NCBI GenBank assembly: GCA_006384855.1
Contig: VCJN01000126.1
Location: forward strand, 62,001 to 126,000
From: Tetraselmis striata
Taxonomy: Eukaryota; Chlorophyta; Chlorodendrophyceae; Chlorodendrales; Chlorodendraceae
Direction: 5' to 3'
Length of the DNA: 64,000 nt
The notes below the pieces were generated by a model. That model was given only the letters and a program-made list of their open reading frames with translations, was not told the origin of the DNA and did no database searches. Shown here in pieces: positions 43,521 to 54,199 of this stretch (positions within the stretch are counted from its first letter, which is position 1; each line of letters opens with the position of its first letter). The position numbers and the translations under genes were made by a program.

Positions 43521-44024
43521 GGGCCGCTGCGTCGCCGGGACATCACCCAGTGGGTATGCTATCGGCATGTGCAAAGGGCTGGCGGGGCAACAGCTCGGCG
43601 GCAGCAAGCAGCGAAGAGTGTTGCACGCTGAACTTGCTGCGAAATCAAGAACTCATTACATGGAATGATGGAACCGCCTCCGCAGCAGATGGAACCGAAC
43701 GGCCGCTCATGCGTTGCCGGGACGACTCTCAACAGATTTAGTATCCGAAACCAGCCCTACAACAGCCGCACCAAGCCCGAACCTCCGCCAGGTGTCCTCT
43801 GCTGTGTCGCCGGGGCACAACTCAACGCTTGTTTTCTCAAATTTTTCCCACCCCTCCGCATGTTCGTGGCTTACCATAGGCAGTTGGAGTGGGGGAGAGT
43901 CATGGTGCATCGCGTTGTTGTTGGCAGTGCACGCCACATGTCACAATGAAATTACATAGTGCGCCGCAGTATATAGTGCTAGAAAATCGTTACAAACAAA
44001 CCGGAGGGGGGCTCAAAATGGAGA

Positions 44025-44047
44025 GGGGGGGGGGGGGGGGGGGGGGG
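44025..44047 (+). repeat. poly(G) run, 23 nt
   Basis: About 700 bp beyond the helicase stop, outside the predicted transcript. Confidence 0.95.
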
Positions 44048-44167
44048 CCTAAACCAGGTCATTCTGTCGGAATGGCCTTTAATATATGACGAGCCACCAG
44101 ACTTGCAGATTTTTAATTACATACCCGTAAATATTACATATAAATAGTAAATATATTTTCCGCCCCC

Positions 44168-44250
44168 GGGACAGGACCGGCACCAGTGAAACCCTTGCAG
44201 CGTCCCTACGACAGCCGTTGAGGCAGCGATCCAGTTACGGAAAGACATAA
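44168..44250 (+). repeat. Dispersed repeat, copy B
   Basis: Second copy of the 39302-39420 repeat, with GGGACAGGACCGGCACCAGT and GAGGCAGCGATCCAGT. Confidence 0.65.
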
Positions 44251-44731
44251 TAAGCAACTGTATGACTGCGGGAAGGTGTATCGCTAGTTTACCGATACTT
44301 CACTTACGCTAGAAGAGTGGGAAAACACGGCTGGGCATCACCGCCGTTTCAATTTTTGCCACATACGCGCTTGTAGTGTATATAATGAGCAACACCACAT
44401 CGCAGCAAGGCCACCTGAGTCGACGAGATGTCAGGGCAATGCTGCCACATGCAGACAGTTTGCTGGAAGGGCCCACTTTGTCATTACGGTGTGACTGGAT
44501 TTCATTACACGTTGTTATCGCATTGAATTCACTTGACGTGCTGCCGCATCTGAAGGCATGGCATGGCATGGCAGCAGCTGCTGCCCACACAACGATCAAA
44601 CTGCCAGCATGCACAATGCGTCACGCACAAGCGGACAAGCGGCGCATTGCACGCCCAAATCTCGGCATCGCGGGTCGCGCTAACCAGCCACACGCAGCCC
44701 TGCTCCAGCCAGCATCCGCACCGGGCGGGCT

Positions 44732-47700
44732 TCAGCGCCGCCCGCTGCGCCAGCTGCCGGCTTTGGTGCCGCCGTCAAACCCGTTGTGGTCGACCACCGG
44801 GCGGCCGCTCTGCGGCGCAGGCGCGCCGCCCACTGCCGCGGCTGCCCCGGGCCTCGGATCGGATGGGCCCTGCGGAGGCTCTTGGGGCGGCTCGGCCTGG
44901 CCGCCCCAAGCCGCCATGGCGCCCGCGCGGGGGTCGGCGACTCCTTGTTGAGGCGGCGGAGCCGGCGAGGGGGCGCCGCCCCATGCCGCCATGGCGCCCG
45001 TGATGGGGTCGGCGGCGCCTTGCGGGGGTGCTTGGGGCGGCTTGGCCTGGCCGCCCCATGCCGCCATGGCGCCCGCGCGGGGGTCAGGCGGCTGGACGTG
45101 GCTCGGCGGGCCTGCTGCCCATTGGTTGTCCCCCACCCGCTGCTGCTGCTGCTGCTGCTGCTGCTGATGTTGCCAGCCCAGCACGGGGGGCGCCTGCGGC
45201 GGCGGAGCCAGGCTGCCCAGCATGTGCTGCGCCCCTCGGCCGTCCCCGGCCGGCCCAAACTGCGCGGGGAACAGCGCGTGCGCGTCGGCGTCGCTGATGA
45301 CGCAGCCACGCTGGCCCGCGTCGTCGATGAGCGCCGCCCACTCGGAGCTCGAGCGCAGCGTGGCGGCGTCGCCCAGGATCCACATCGCAAACATGGCGCG
45401 CGTGATGGCCACGTTCATGCGGCGGATGTCGCCCACGAATCCCACGCGGCTCCTGCGCGCCGGGCGGAGTGGTAGTTGGCCGCCGCAGAGGGGGTTTGGG
45501 GGGGGATGGGGGGTAAAGAGCTCGCCGAGCACTAGCAGCAATTCAGTAGAAGTCGCGGCAGCAATTAAGCTCTCATCCGGACGAGGTGCGGCATGTTGGA
45601 GCGTGTTACCCTCACCCAATACATAGGGAGCGCAGTTATCTAGCAGCAACAATGGACGCGCTGGTGTATGGAGGGACATGTAACAGAGCAGAGGACCTGT
45701 GACGGAGGCGGGGCTCAAGCGCACTGAGAATAGCGCACGGGCCGTATCAGCAGGATGGGCACCAGAAGGGTATGAGGGCGCAATTGTGCCAACATGTTCC
45801 ATCACGGGTATCGCTACACACAGGGAGAGGTACATTCCTTGTCCGCTCGGGCGAGCGGCGGTCTCTTGTACGAGAGGTCTGCCCCGGTTTGATTCCTGGC
45901 TCTCACAATGAGGGCAACATTGGCCCGGCGTGTCCTAGGGTCCACCCAGTTGATGCTTTCGCCCTTCGGGGTTCGAATGAGGCAATGGTCGAAGGGCTAT
46001 GCCAGACCTATTACGACTGCAGTTGGCGACTGAGGGTCAAGTGCTGGGGCGGCTAAAGCCAATAAGTGATGACCTGGGGCGAGCCATACTCTTACTTAAC
46101 ACAGAGAAAGAGAGAGAGGAAGGGGGGAGAGGGAGAGGGAGAGAGAGTGTCGACAGTATCTTTGTAAGACTGTAATAACAGCAGCACCAACATCCAGCAG
46201 GGCGGGTAGCAGTTGTAGAGGGCTGAAGCACTGGCGAGCGAGAGCAAGGCAGGTGTGGGAGCTCTTGGGTTCCTGTCCCCCGTGCCAGATAACCACACTC
46301 CGCAGTTCCGGGCGGGAGCTAATCGGGGTCCTCGCACAGCGCAAGTGAAGACGGGGTATCACTCACATCCACACTTGTCAATGCGGGTACAGCGGTTGGG
46401 GGTAGGCAGGCCGCGGCTCGTACTTTTTCGCGCTCGCGCGCACGCACGACAGGATCACCACGTCCAGCTGCTTCCCCTGTGTGACGCGGCACCGCCGCAG
46501 CAGCGCGCGGCGGTGTCAGATGCTGGTAGCCATTGCCGCCCATGCGAGCCGGCAGCAACCGAGCGGGTCTCCGCGCATCGTCGCACCTGGAAGCTATCAA
46601 CCGTCTCGATGAACACCTTGTCTGCCAGCTCCTTCCCGCACACCTGAGGGCGACGCGCGGCGGCAGGGGCACACCGCCGTGGCGGCATGACAGGGAGAGA
46701 AAGTCGATGTCCCGTAGGAGTACGAACTCGCGCGGCCCGCCTACTCCAGGCGCAACCTCACATGGCGGAGGCTGCATGTGCATGTGCACGTCCCGGGTGG
46801 ATGTCGCGGGCCAGGCACGGATGACTGTGGGGAGTTGGTGGGTTGACGCGCCAGTCCGGGCGGGAGGGCGGCACCTCCTGGAACGTGCGCCTGAGGCACT
46901 CGCGCTGGTCGCGGTATGGGGTGATGACGCCAACCGTCACAGTCGGCGCGTCCGGCGTCTGCACACCTCGGCAACATCCACCCCACGAGGCGACGCTTAG
47001 CTAGGACTCATCCGCAAAGGGCGAGGTGCTGATGCCGCGCGCGGCGCAGAGGGCCAATGGCGACCCTCTGGACTTGGCGCGTGGAGCAGTCTCTGAGGCA
47101 GTGACTTGGGTTGTCCATGTGTGTGACTGGCTGTGAAGGCCCCACATGCAGATGCGGCCTACTGGGAAGGGCCCCCGAGAAAGAGGGAGGTCAAGAGGGG
47201 GGGGGGGGGGGGTTAGGGGCGCCCCCAGGCTGCGCCAAATGCGCCACTCGCCTGCTCCATCTCGTGCAGCAGCTCCACATACAGCGCTGCGGCCATAGTC
47301 GCCTCCGCCTGGTTGCTCACGCTGCGGCCGCCGGCGCGCGATTCCCTCCTGCGGGTGCAACAGTGCCAAATCAGGTCAGGGCAGCGGGCAAGGCGATGGC
47401 TCTTGGGAAGCCGTCGGAGGATCGTACCGCCAGGTGGAGTGGGTTGAGATGGATGGAGTGGAGGGGGGGGGGGGGGGGGGGAAGGGGGGCAGACCCCTGG
47501 TTGACGTCGAAGAAGATGTAGGGCTTGAGCACGCAGTGGCGGTAGAACGACGGGTCCGGGCGCGATACCACGCTCTCGCCATCCTGCAGCTTGTTCTCGT
47601 AGAAGTGGCTGGACGGAAACTGCCGGATGACGGGGTGCATGCGGTACTGCACGGTGTTGCGGGTGAGGGTCACGTCAGGCACCCGGCCAGCGGGCACTCA

Positions 47701-49544
47701 CTCGCAGCAATGCGCTGGCCGCGAATCGCATGCATTCCAATCTGGAGAATTCGATTCGCGTTTTGAGATGCTCAGCTGCCCATCGCTGCGTAAACAGATG
47801 CTAACGTGCCGCTGCTGTGATTTGCTTCACGTCGACGTGAATAAAGTGGGGGGGGGGGGGGGGGGGGGGGGGGCATTAATGCACCCCAGGATGCTTCGCC
47901 ACTGGTCACATCCCCGGACTGCCGGCGGCATGAGGCAGGGGCAGGGAGCCGTGAGGGTTAAGCACCTGAACCATCAGCATGTGCACCGGGCAGCCGCCCT
48001 GCTGCAGGCGCTCGAACAGCGACCGCTCCATCAGGCGCGCCTTGGCCTTCATGCTGAGCACCGTGGCGGGCAGCTGCTGCGGGTCCCCCACCAGCACACA
48101 CTTCTTGCAGCCATACATCAGGGGCTGCAGAGCCGCCACCTCGCAAGCCTACGCGAGTCAGGGGAGTCAACCGCTCTGCCGGCGGATAGGGGCTCACCAC
48201 TGCAGATGCGTCGCCCCAAGGCTGCCGCGCGCCGCACCTGGCAGGCCTCGTCAATGAGGACGGTGTGGATGCGCATGTACTTGCGATCCTTCATGCGCGC
48301 AAAGATGTTGCGCCCGCTGGAGGAGAGCGTGGTGAAGATGATCTCCGCATGCTCCACCAGCTCCAGCTCCAGGTCCATCATGTACCGCCGCTCATTGGTC
48401 TGCATGTACTCTGCACAGCGGGCGCAGGCCGGCGCGTCCCGGGATGCGGCGGAGGGGGGTGGGGCGCGGAGGCGGGTCACGAGCGTGTCTGCATGGGCGA
48501 ATTAGGCTGCAACAGCCGTGACTGAGGGCATGTTACACCCAGTCTCCTCTGTCAGACTCGTACTGTGAAGCACATGCGGATATGGTACAACAAGGAGTCG
48601 CATACGGACACGCATGGCTACGGTAGTGCTCCTGCCACTTTGAACGCGATCACGGTCTGTGGGACCGAGTCGCATAGGGTGGGGGAGAGGGGAACAAAGG
48701 GGGCAGGACGCACTGGTCACAAGGTCCAGCCGCGTGATCTCCTGCCTGCACTTGTACCAGGCGTCGTAGATCTGCGCCAGCTCTGTGGCCAGCCCATCCG
48801 CATCCGCCTCCGGCTGGCTGGCGAAGTGACACTTCTGCCGGAGATGCTCCAGGTGGATGTTCATGTCCCTGCGGGTGCACGGCAACGCCTTCAAGCGAGC
48901 CAGCAGGACGTAAACACGCATCAACGCAGGCGCATGTTGCTGATGGCGTCAGGGGGGGCGGGCATGGCAGCGGACCTGCGATACTCCTGGAGCTTGATCT
49001 GCACGTCGTTGATGCTCGTTGGCGGAGAGATACTGGTTGACAAGTGCCTCGAGCCACACGTCGCGAGCGCGTGGGCTCAGCGGGGCCCCGCCGCTGCCAA
49101 CTCTCACCTGCAGCAAAGGGGCAAAGCATGCAGGGTCAAGTCCCGCGCGGCTTGGAGCATGCAGAAAGTGCCTGGCCCATAAGATGCTTGTGCCACTGCA
49201 CATATTGCTCAGAAGCATGCTGGCGGGTGGATCAAGGAGGGGGGGGGGGGGGGGGGGCTGTACTCGTACCACAGTAGGACGGTAGATGGAGCCATTGGAG
49301 GCACGGAAGCCGTCGTCCATTATGCGCTGCAGCAGCTCGTCCGTGGCAGCGTTTGAGGGCGCGCAGACGAGCACGCGCGGCCGCGGCTGCACGCCAGGCA
49401 GGTACATCAACACCTCGTCCAGCTGGTTGGGGGACACACGGCTGGAAGTGCGGCCAGAGCGAGCACAGGCAGTCAAGAGCAGCCAGGGGAGGAAGGGGCG
49501 AAGCGGTGCGTGCGTGTGTGTGTGTGTGTGTGTGTGTGCGTGCG

Positions 49545-49601
<57 letters not shown>

Positions 49602-49629
49602 GTGTGTGCGTGCGTGCGTGTGTGCGTGC

Positions 49630-49675
<46 letters not shown>

Positions 49676-52600
49676 ATGTGTGTGTGTATTTGGGGGGGGG
49701 GGTTCAGTACGGAGGCTCACAGACATGGCAACAAGCAGTCACTCACACCCGCTGATGCTACTGCATTCATACAGGCTACCAAGGGCCCCACCCTGAGAGA
49801 ATCTCGTGAAGGGTGGCGGTGTTGTTGGAGACCTGCCGGGTTTGTCTCCAGTGCTTTGCGATTGAGGACGCCGGCGCTAAGCAAGACACCAACGAGTCGT
49901 AGTACCTCTGGTACTGCACCTACGCAGATGGCAGCCCACCACGCCAGTGTCAGGGTACACCCATGAGATAGGCAAACAGAAAAGATATGGAGGCGGAAGG
50001 TCGGCGGGCTTACGAGATGCCAGGTGTTGAGGATGCCGCGCACAGTGTGCGTCTTGCCAGTCCCCGGTGGGCCCTGGATGAGGTTGAACGGCATCCACTG
50101 CGCATCCGGCCCCGCTACGCCTCCAAAGTCCGGGTGACTCAGGTGCGCGCATGCGTCCTCAATCGCCTTCAGCTGGCTGAAATCGTACTTTCGGTGCAGC
50201 ACGGCATGGTACCCTTCTGTGGCCACCTGCGGGAGCACAGCAAGGGGGGGGGGGGGGGGGGGGGGGTCGGGGGGTTGACAACTTCATTGTAGCCGCCCTC
50301 CCCTTTGCATCACAACACAAGAAGACGCTGCTGGAGGCTGACAGCTTAATTGGTGTACCTCCCATGACCGGATGACAAGTGCAAATGAGGGGCAGTGCAT
50401 GCTCATTGGGGTTAATGCGGATGTATGAGCGCAAAGGCCCATAACGACACAGATGAAGGTGCGCACCTCCTGTGGCCAGATCTGCTGTCCCGCAGATTGC
50501 TTTTTGGCCAGCTCATCAGGTTTCAGGATGACTTCCATGACAGTCGACTCCGGCAGGGTCTGGATGGGGCGGCTCGGGTTATATTGCAGTTTGGCACGAG
50601 GCGGAGCGCCGGGGGGAACTGTATCTTGCCTGGCGGCAGGGTTGGAGGCGCGGTGGGGAGAGGGAAGGCTGGAGGGAGGCACCCACCAGCAGGGCATCGA
50701 TCTCTCGCCGTACGGTGACCAAGTCGCCCGCGGGAATCAGCCACCAGCCCTGCGGAGCAGCTACCACGAGAGCCAGGGGAAAGGCACAATCCAGTCAGCC
50801 TTCAACACGGTAGAGATGCCAAACAAAAAAGTGATTGGATCACTTGGCTCTAAGGGACACCAGGAGCTATGTATCGAGGGAAGGGGGGGGGGAGGCTACC
50901 TGCCATTGCTTGCGCCGGGTCTGCCCAACCACGCCCCAGCGGCCCCGGGTGGATGTGCAGCTGCATGTCCAGGCGCTGCCTGCCGGGCGCCTGCCGCACG
51001 ATGGCCATGGCCACCGCGAGGTCGCCCCCGGTAGCGCCGCGCCCGCTCGTCATCAGCTGGACAGCCACCCAATCCGCAGCATCCCGTGTCCGCGGCGGCT
51101 GCCTATTGATCAGCACCACCAGTGAGCTGTCGCGCAGGCTGTCTTTGGGGACCCCGCCCCTGAAGCGCGCTGACACAGCATGCCACTCCGTGCTGCCTGG
51201 AAGCGCCTGCACACTGCAGGGGGGGCCAGGCCCCATTTAAGTGTGAGTGCGTGACGGAGCGTGTTTGTCCTGCCCCCGGCGCTATCCTCCCCTCCCCCCC
51301 CCCCCCCCCCGCTAATCATATATGAACCATTGCCAGGCTTTCACTGGGCGAGCAAGAAGCAGGCCGTACGTCATGATGTCCACTTGGAAGCACTTGCCAG
51401 CCTGGCAGGCCTCCCCAAACTCGTTGCGCGCTCCCTCCCGGGCTTCGTCAATAATAAGCGGCTCCAGGTTACCTTGGTAGTCCTACACAACCCCCAGGCG
51501 GCCTAAGCTAAGGCCGAGAGCACGAGAACGCAGCAAGGGCGAGCCGGCTGGGAGGGCAAGGGCGCCGGGGGGGTATACCTCAAAGCTACCAAACTTGGCC
51601 GGGATCTCCACCACTTCCGAGTCCGGGCCCGCGCGGACCTCGTCCAAGCTCCACGTGTCGCCAGAGATTACCCCACGCTCCAACCTACGGCAGGATCCCA
51701 CCGGGGCTGGATGAGCCAGGAAGCAGGTCGCACCTAATTGTGCCCCAGGCAGCAAGCAGCGGAGGCCCTGCCGCCCGTCAGCGCAGACACGCACAGGGGC
51801 TTGCGGGTGCCACCTCTCAAAGCGGCTGTTGGCCACCGTAGCCGCATCGCCACCTGCCTGTGCTTGCTGCCCGCTGCTGCTGCTGCCATCCCTATGCTGC
51901 GCAGGCCGCTTTCCGCCCGATGGCCGGCGTTGGGCTTGTCCCGATGGCCGTTGGTGCTGCTGCTGCTGCTGCTGCTGCGGGGGCCTGTGATGGACCGCGG
52001 GGTCTGCCCTCGGCTTGCTGACCTTGGGCCTTGGAGGTGCAGGGAGGTCGGCCGCTGTCAAAGACAAAAGCTCATGAGCTAAGCAGCATGGAGCTAGCAA
52101 GCAACAATTGCAGGGGCAGCTCACGGAGCAGGGGGTGGACGCACCATCCACCATCTGGATCTTGCGGGGCGCCGCCCTCTGGATTGTCGCGGGGCCCGCC
52201 CCATCGCGTGGCCCCTGCAGGGCCGCATAGCACAGTACTGCCATCATGCCTTGGGCGACGACGGCTCCCGTCTCCCCCCATCTCGCAATACAATTTTACA
52301 CACTCATTGACTGCCGCCCTTGAGTGACGCCACGCAAGACATGTGCGGTGCCAGCTGCCTACGGTCTACATGTGCATGATTAAGCATGTTGGGGGAAGGA
52401 TACCATACAATGCTGCCACGGTGTCCAATACGTCAGCCAGGGCCTGGGAGGGCATACGTACGCGTGACCCAACCTCCCCCCCCCCCCCCCCCCCCCGCCT
52501 TTCCAACTCTTCCTGCCCAGCACGAATTGTCCGGTGATCGGTGATCGGCTGCACTGCATGGCTGCGCATGAGGCAGGTACGCCACATTGACATCGTGGGT

Positions 52601-52990
52601 GCATGTCGCCACTGTTTCTATTGCGATATGCTATCCGCAGATTTAAGAGTGCTACACTTTCAGTGTGAGGGCGCGCAGGCAAAGCGCTTTCCGCTGGCAA
52701 GCTCGGGTGAGTGGCGGGACGGCGCGGGACGGCTGACCGAGGTGGTAATCTTCGTGCAGCGCGAGGTCATAAGAGATGCAATATGTTCGATACACGCGCT
52801 GCTTCCCTCAGGAGTTTTGGTGGATGACTGGGCACGTGGTGGTGGGTCCGATCGGCGAGCTCTCCACTGGGTGCGAGGCAATGGGCGCGGAACGGCAACC
52901 CCGACGTACCTTGTCTGGAGCAGAGCTGGAGGCACCTGCGGCTCTCTGCCCCGGCTGCGGACGGCGCTCGTCCTCCCTTGATCTCTTCAT
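44732..52990 (-). CDS. SEN1/senataxin-like superfamily 1 RNA/DNA helicase
   Basis: Multi-exon gene. Exon 1 is 52990-52910 ([20 protein letters not shown]). Read on the minus strand, an N-terminal Gln-rich region follows (about 52054-51800), then [20 protein letters not shown]. Helicase motifs in order: [12 protein letters not shown] (about 50050), Ia [18 protein letters not shown] (about 49370), II IDEACQ (48239-48256), [16 protein letters not shown] (about 48075), [22 protein letters not shown] (about 47620), V TVDSFQ (exon 46643-46587) joined to [12 protein letters not shown] (exon 46476-46424), [15 protein letters not shown] (about 45410). The last exon is 45452-44732, ending in TGA. DEACQ with this motif III-VI spacing fits SEN1/UPF1-like helicases, which unwind RNA-DNA hybrids in the nucleus and act in transcription termination and R-loop removal. 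The C-terminus has polyQ and 25-residue repeats. Some internal exons are not resolved exactly. Confidence 0.88.
44790..45085 (-). repeat. 75-bp (25-residue) coding tandem repeat in the helicase tail
   Basis: Four units on the minus strand starting at 45085, 45010, 44935 and 44860. Each begins [12 protein letters not shown] except the last, which is degenerate. Units alternate between a QAxPPQxPPQG type and an AP-rich type. Confidence 0.9.
45139..45168 (-). repeat. Coding CAG repeat (polyQ) in the helicase tail
   Basis: Ten CAG/CAA-type codons in sense, giving QQQQQQQQQ just before the 25-residue repeats. Confidence 0.9.
45825..46150 (+). repeat. SINE-like / tRNA-derived element candidate in a helicase intron
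   Basis: GGTTTGATTCC near 45887 matches the Pol III B-box consensus, and GCTCGGGCGAGCGGCGG about 45 bp upstream could be an A-box. A second GGTTCGAA lies near 45970. The segment ends in a GA-rich tail (46104-46146). It lies antisense in the intron between 46424 and 45452. No tRNA cloverleaf could be folded, so this is not called as a tRNA. Confidence 0.35.
47197..47212 (+). repeat. poly(G) run, 16 nt, intronic
   Basis: C on the helicase sense strand. Confidence 0.9.
47463..47481 (+). repeat. poly(G) run, 19 nt, intronic
   Basis: C on the helicase sense strand, starting about 10 nt after the donor that follows the FFDVNQG exon. Confidence 0.95.
47848..47873 (+). repeat. poly(G) run, 26 nt, intronic
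   Basis: C on the helicase sense strand, about 100 nt after the donor of the motif III exon. Confidence 0.95.
49239..49257 (+). repeat. poly(G) run, 19 nt, intronic
   Basis: C on the helicase sense strand, about 11 nt after the donor of the motif Ia exon. Confidence 0.95.
49508..49690 (+). repeat. (GT)n compound microsatellite, intronic
   Basis: About 180 bp of GT with GC and AT interruptions, in the intron between helicase motifs I and Ia. Reads (CA)n on the sense strand. Confidence 0.95.
50244..50266 (+). repeat. poly(G) run, 23 nt, intronic
   Basis: On the helicase sense strand this is a C run ending about 15 nt before the acceptor of the motif I exon, so it forms part of the polypyrimidine tract. 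Confidence 0.95.
51294..51310 (+). repeat. poly(C) run, 17 nt
   Basis: In a helicase intron; G on the sense strand, against the usual trend. Confidence 0.95.
51957..51978 (-). repeat. Coding CAG repeat (polyQ) in the helicase N-terminus
   Basis: Seven CAG codons in sense, giving [13 protein letters not shown]. Confidence 0.9.
52476..52496 (+). repeat. poly(C) run, 21 nt
   Basis: Within the 5' intron region of the helicase gene; G on the sense strand. Confidence 0.95.
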
Positions 52991-53090
52991 GCGGTGGGTT
53001 TCGGCTGTCTAGAGTGCTTGTTGAGACGCTCAGAAAACTGTCTTTTGTGCTCCCTACAGCTGAGTTCGCTTCAAGGAGCAGGCGGCGGCC

Positions 53091-53134
53091 ATGGACGAAG
53101 TTCGACTGAATTCTATCCGCTGCACTACCTACAG
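53091..53134 (+). CDS. Candidate first coding exon, divergent from the helicase
   Basis: ATG at 53091 opens MDEVRLNSIRCTTYR and meets a CAG|gtgggt donor at 53135. The helicase start codon lies on the other strand at 52990, only 100 bp away, so a shared bidirectional promoter is implied if this exon is real. No following exon was found; repeats begin within 100 bp. Confidence 0.3.
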
Positions 53135-53224
53135 GTGGGTAGCGCTGTTACTGGCGCCGGTCGCTGCACGGAGGCGAGGGACAGGGAGGGTACTGGTGGG
53201 TACTGGTGTACCCACTGGATACCC

Positions 53225-53280
53225 GTGTGGGTACTGGTGTGAATTACAAAACCCCACTAACAAATCCACCACTAAAATGA
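53225..53280 (+). repeat. Dispersed copy of the fold-back arm repeat
   Basis: GGTGTGAATTACAAAA followed by CTAACAAATCCACCACTAAA, as at 10.7-10.9 kb. Confidence 0.6.
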
Positions 53281-53639
53281 ACCTGGGCCCCAGAAGAGAA
53301 CGCCGAACAAAAGAGAACTGCTGGGCAGCGCGCATGCGGGAATTCGACGGGAGTTCGGGGTGCGGGGCGACCGACCCGGTCTGTCGATTTATAGGTCCAT
53401 ATATCAGCGAAGAATAAACGGAAATATAATGAATAACAAATGTCCTCACTCCTGACTGCATCATTGTCAGACATGGATGGCGTTGCTCGCTCACGGATAA
53501 TATTGTAATATACGAACAAAACTATAACGGTGTTACCTGTTCCTCCACATGATATGCGAAGTGCAGTTTCACCGCGCCAGCGCGGGCCCATACGATGCGC
53601 ATACGATGTAATGGGAAGCTGAAATTGTGGCAACAAGGT

Positions 53640-53790
53640 GTACAACAGATTTCAGCGGGCTGATACGGCAAGACTGCCAATACAACAACAGACTACGTGC
53701 CTTTCTCAAATGAAAACACAATCGTGGGCGATTTACTAAGATTTTTTCGGTGACGGTGTTACACATAGCAACCCCATGGCAATCCCGGCA
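53640..53790 (+). repeat. Dispersed repeat, similar to 56915-57065
   Basis: Shares TGTACAA.AG...CGGGCT.A.ACGG, CAACAGACT.CGTGCCTTTC and GCAATCCCGGC with the later copy, in the same orientation. Confidence 0.65.
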
Positions 53791-53907
53791 TGAATCACCC
53801 TGAAGGCCACACCGATGTTCAGTGCTTCGAATTTTCTTTGCTTGGCCCAAGTCCTTGGCCCTCCCTCTCCCATTCCCAAGCATGTGCCCCACATTTGCGG
53901 GTGCACC

Positions 53908-53947
53908 CACCACCACCACCACCACCACCACCACCACCACCACCACC
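53908..53947 (+). repeat. (CAC)n microsatellite
   Basis: About 13 CAC units. Confidence 0.95.
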
Positions 53948-54199
53948 GACAATGCAAGCCTCGCGCATGCCTCGGCACCGGCCCCTACAATCTGGAAAAG
54001 GGCCCAATGCGAGTGCCGGGCATCATACTAGGCATTATACTATCGATGGGGGAAGGAGGGGGACCGGGGAGATTACAGGCACCGGTGGCTGCGGCAGAGG
54101 GGGAGGTTCGGAACTTGATGTGCGCTGGCTTGCTAGGAAGCCGCGCTGCCACTCGTAGTTGTTGCCACCAGCGCTGAACGCCGCGCCGAGTCTCACTTA

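Larger units (their letters stand above)
43520..44731. other. Gene-free stretch 3' of the helicase gene
   Basis: Contains a 23-nt G run, the second copy of the dispersed repeat found at 39.3 kb, and a candidate poly(A) signal for the minus-strand helicase (TTACA near 44507, TGTAA in sense, about 225 nt after the stop). Confidence 0.45.

Noticed and set aside
45835-45905. A tRNA gene around the GGTTTGATTCC word
   Set aside because: The T-arm has a mismatch and no matching 5' acceptor stem or anticodon arm could be placed; kept only as a SINE-like candidate.
49232-49966. Long open frames over the GT microsatellite (Val/Cys or Thr/His repeats)
   Set aside because: They are translations of simple repeats inside a helicase intron.
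53790-54177. PolyHis or polyPro frames across the CAC tract
   Set aside because: Only the microsatellite keeps the frame open; no splice or domain support.
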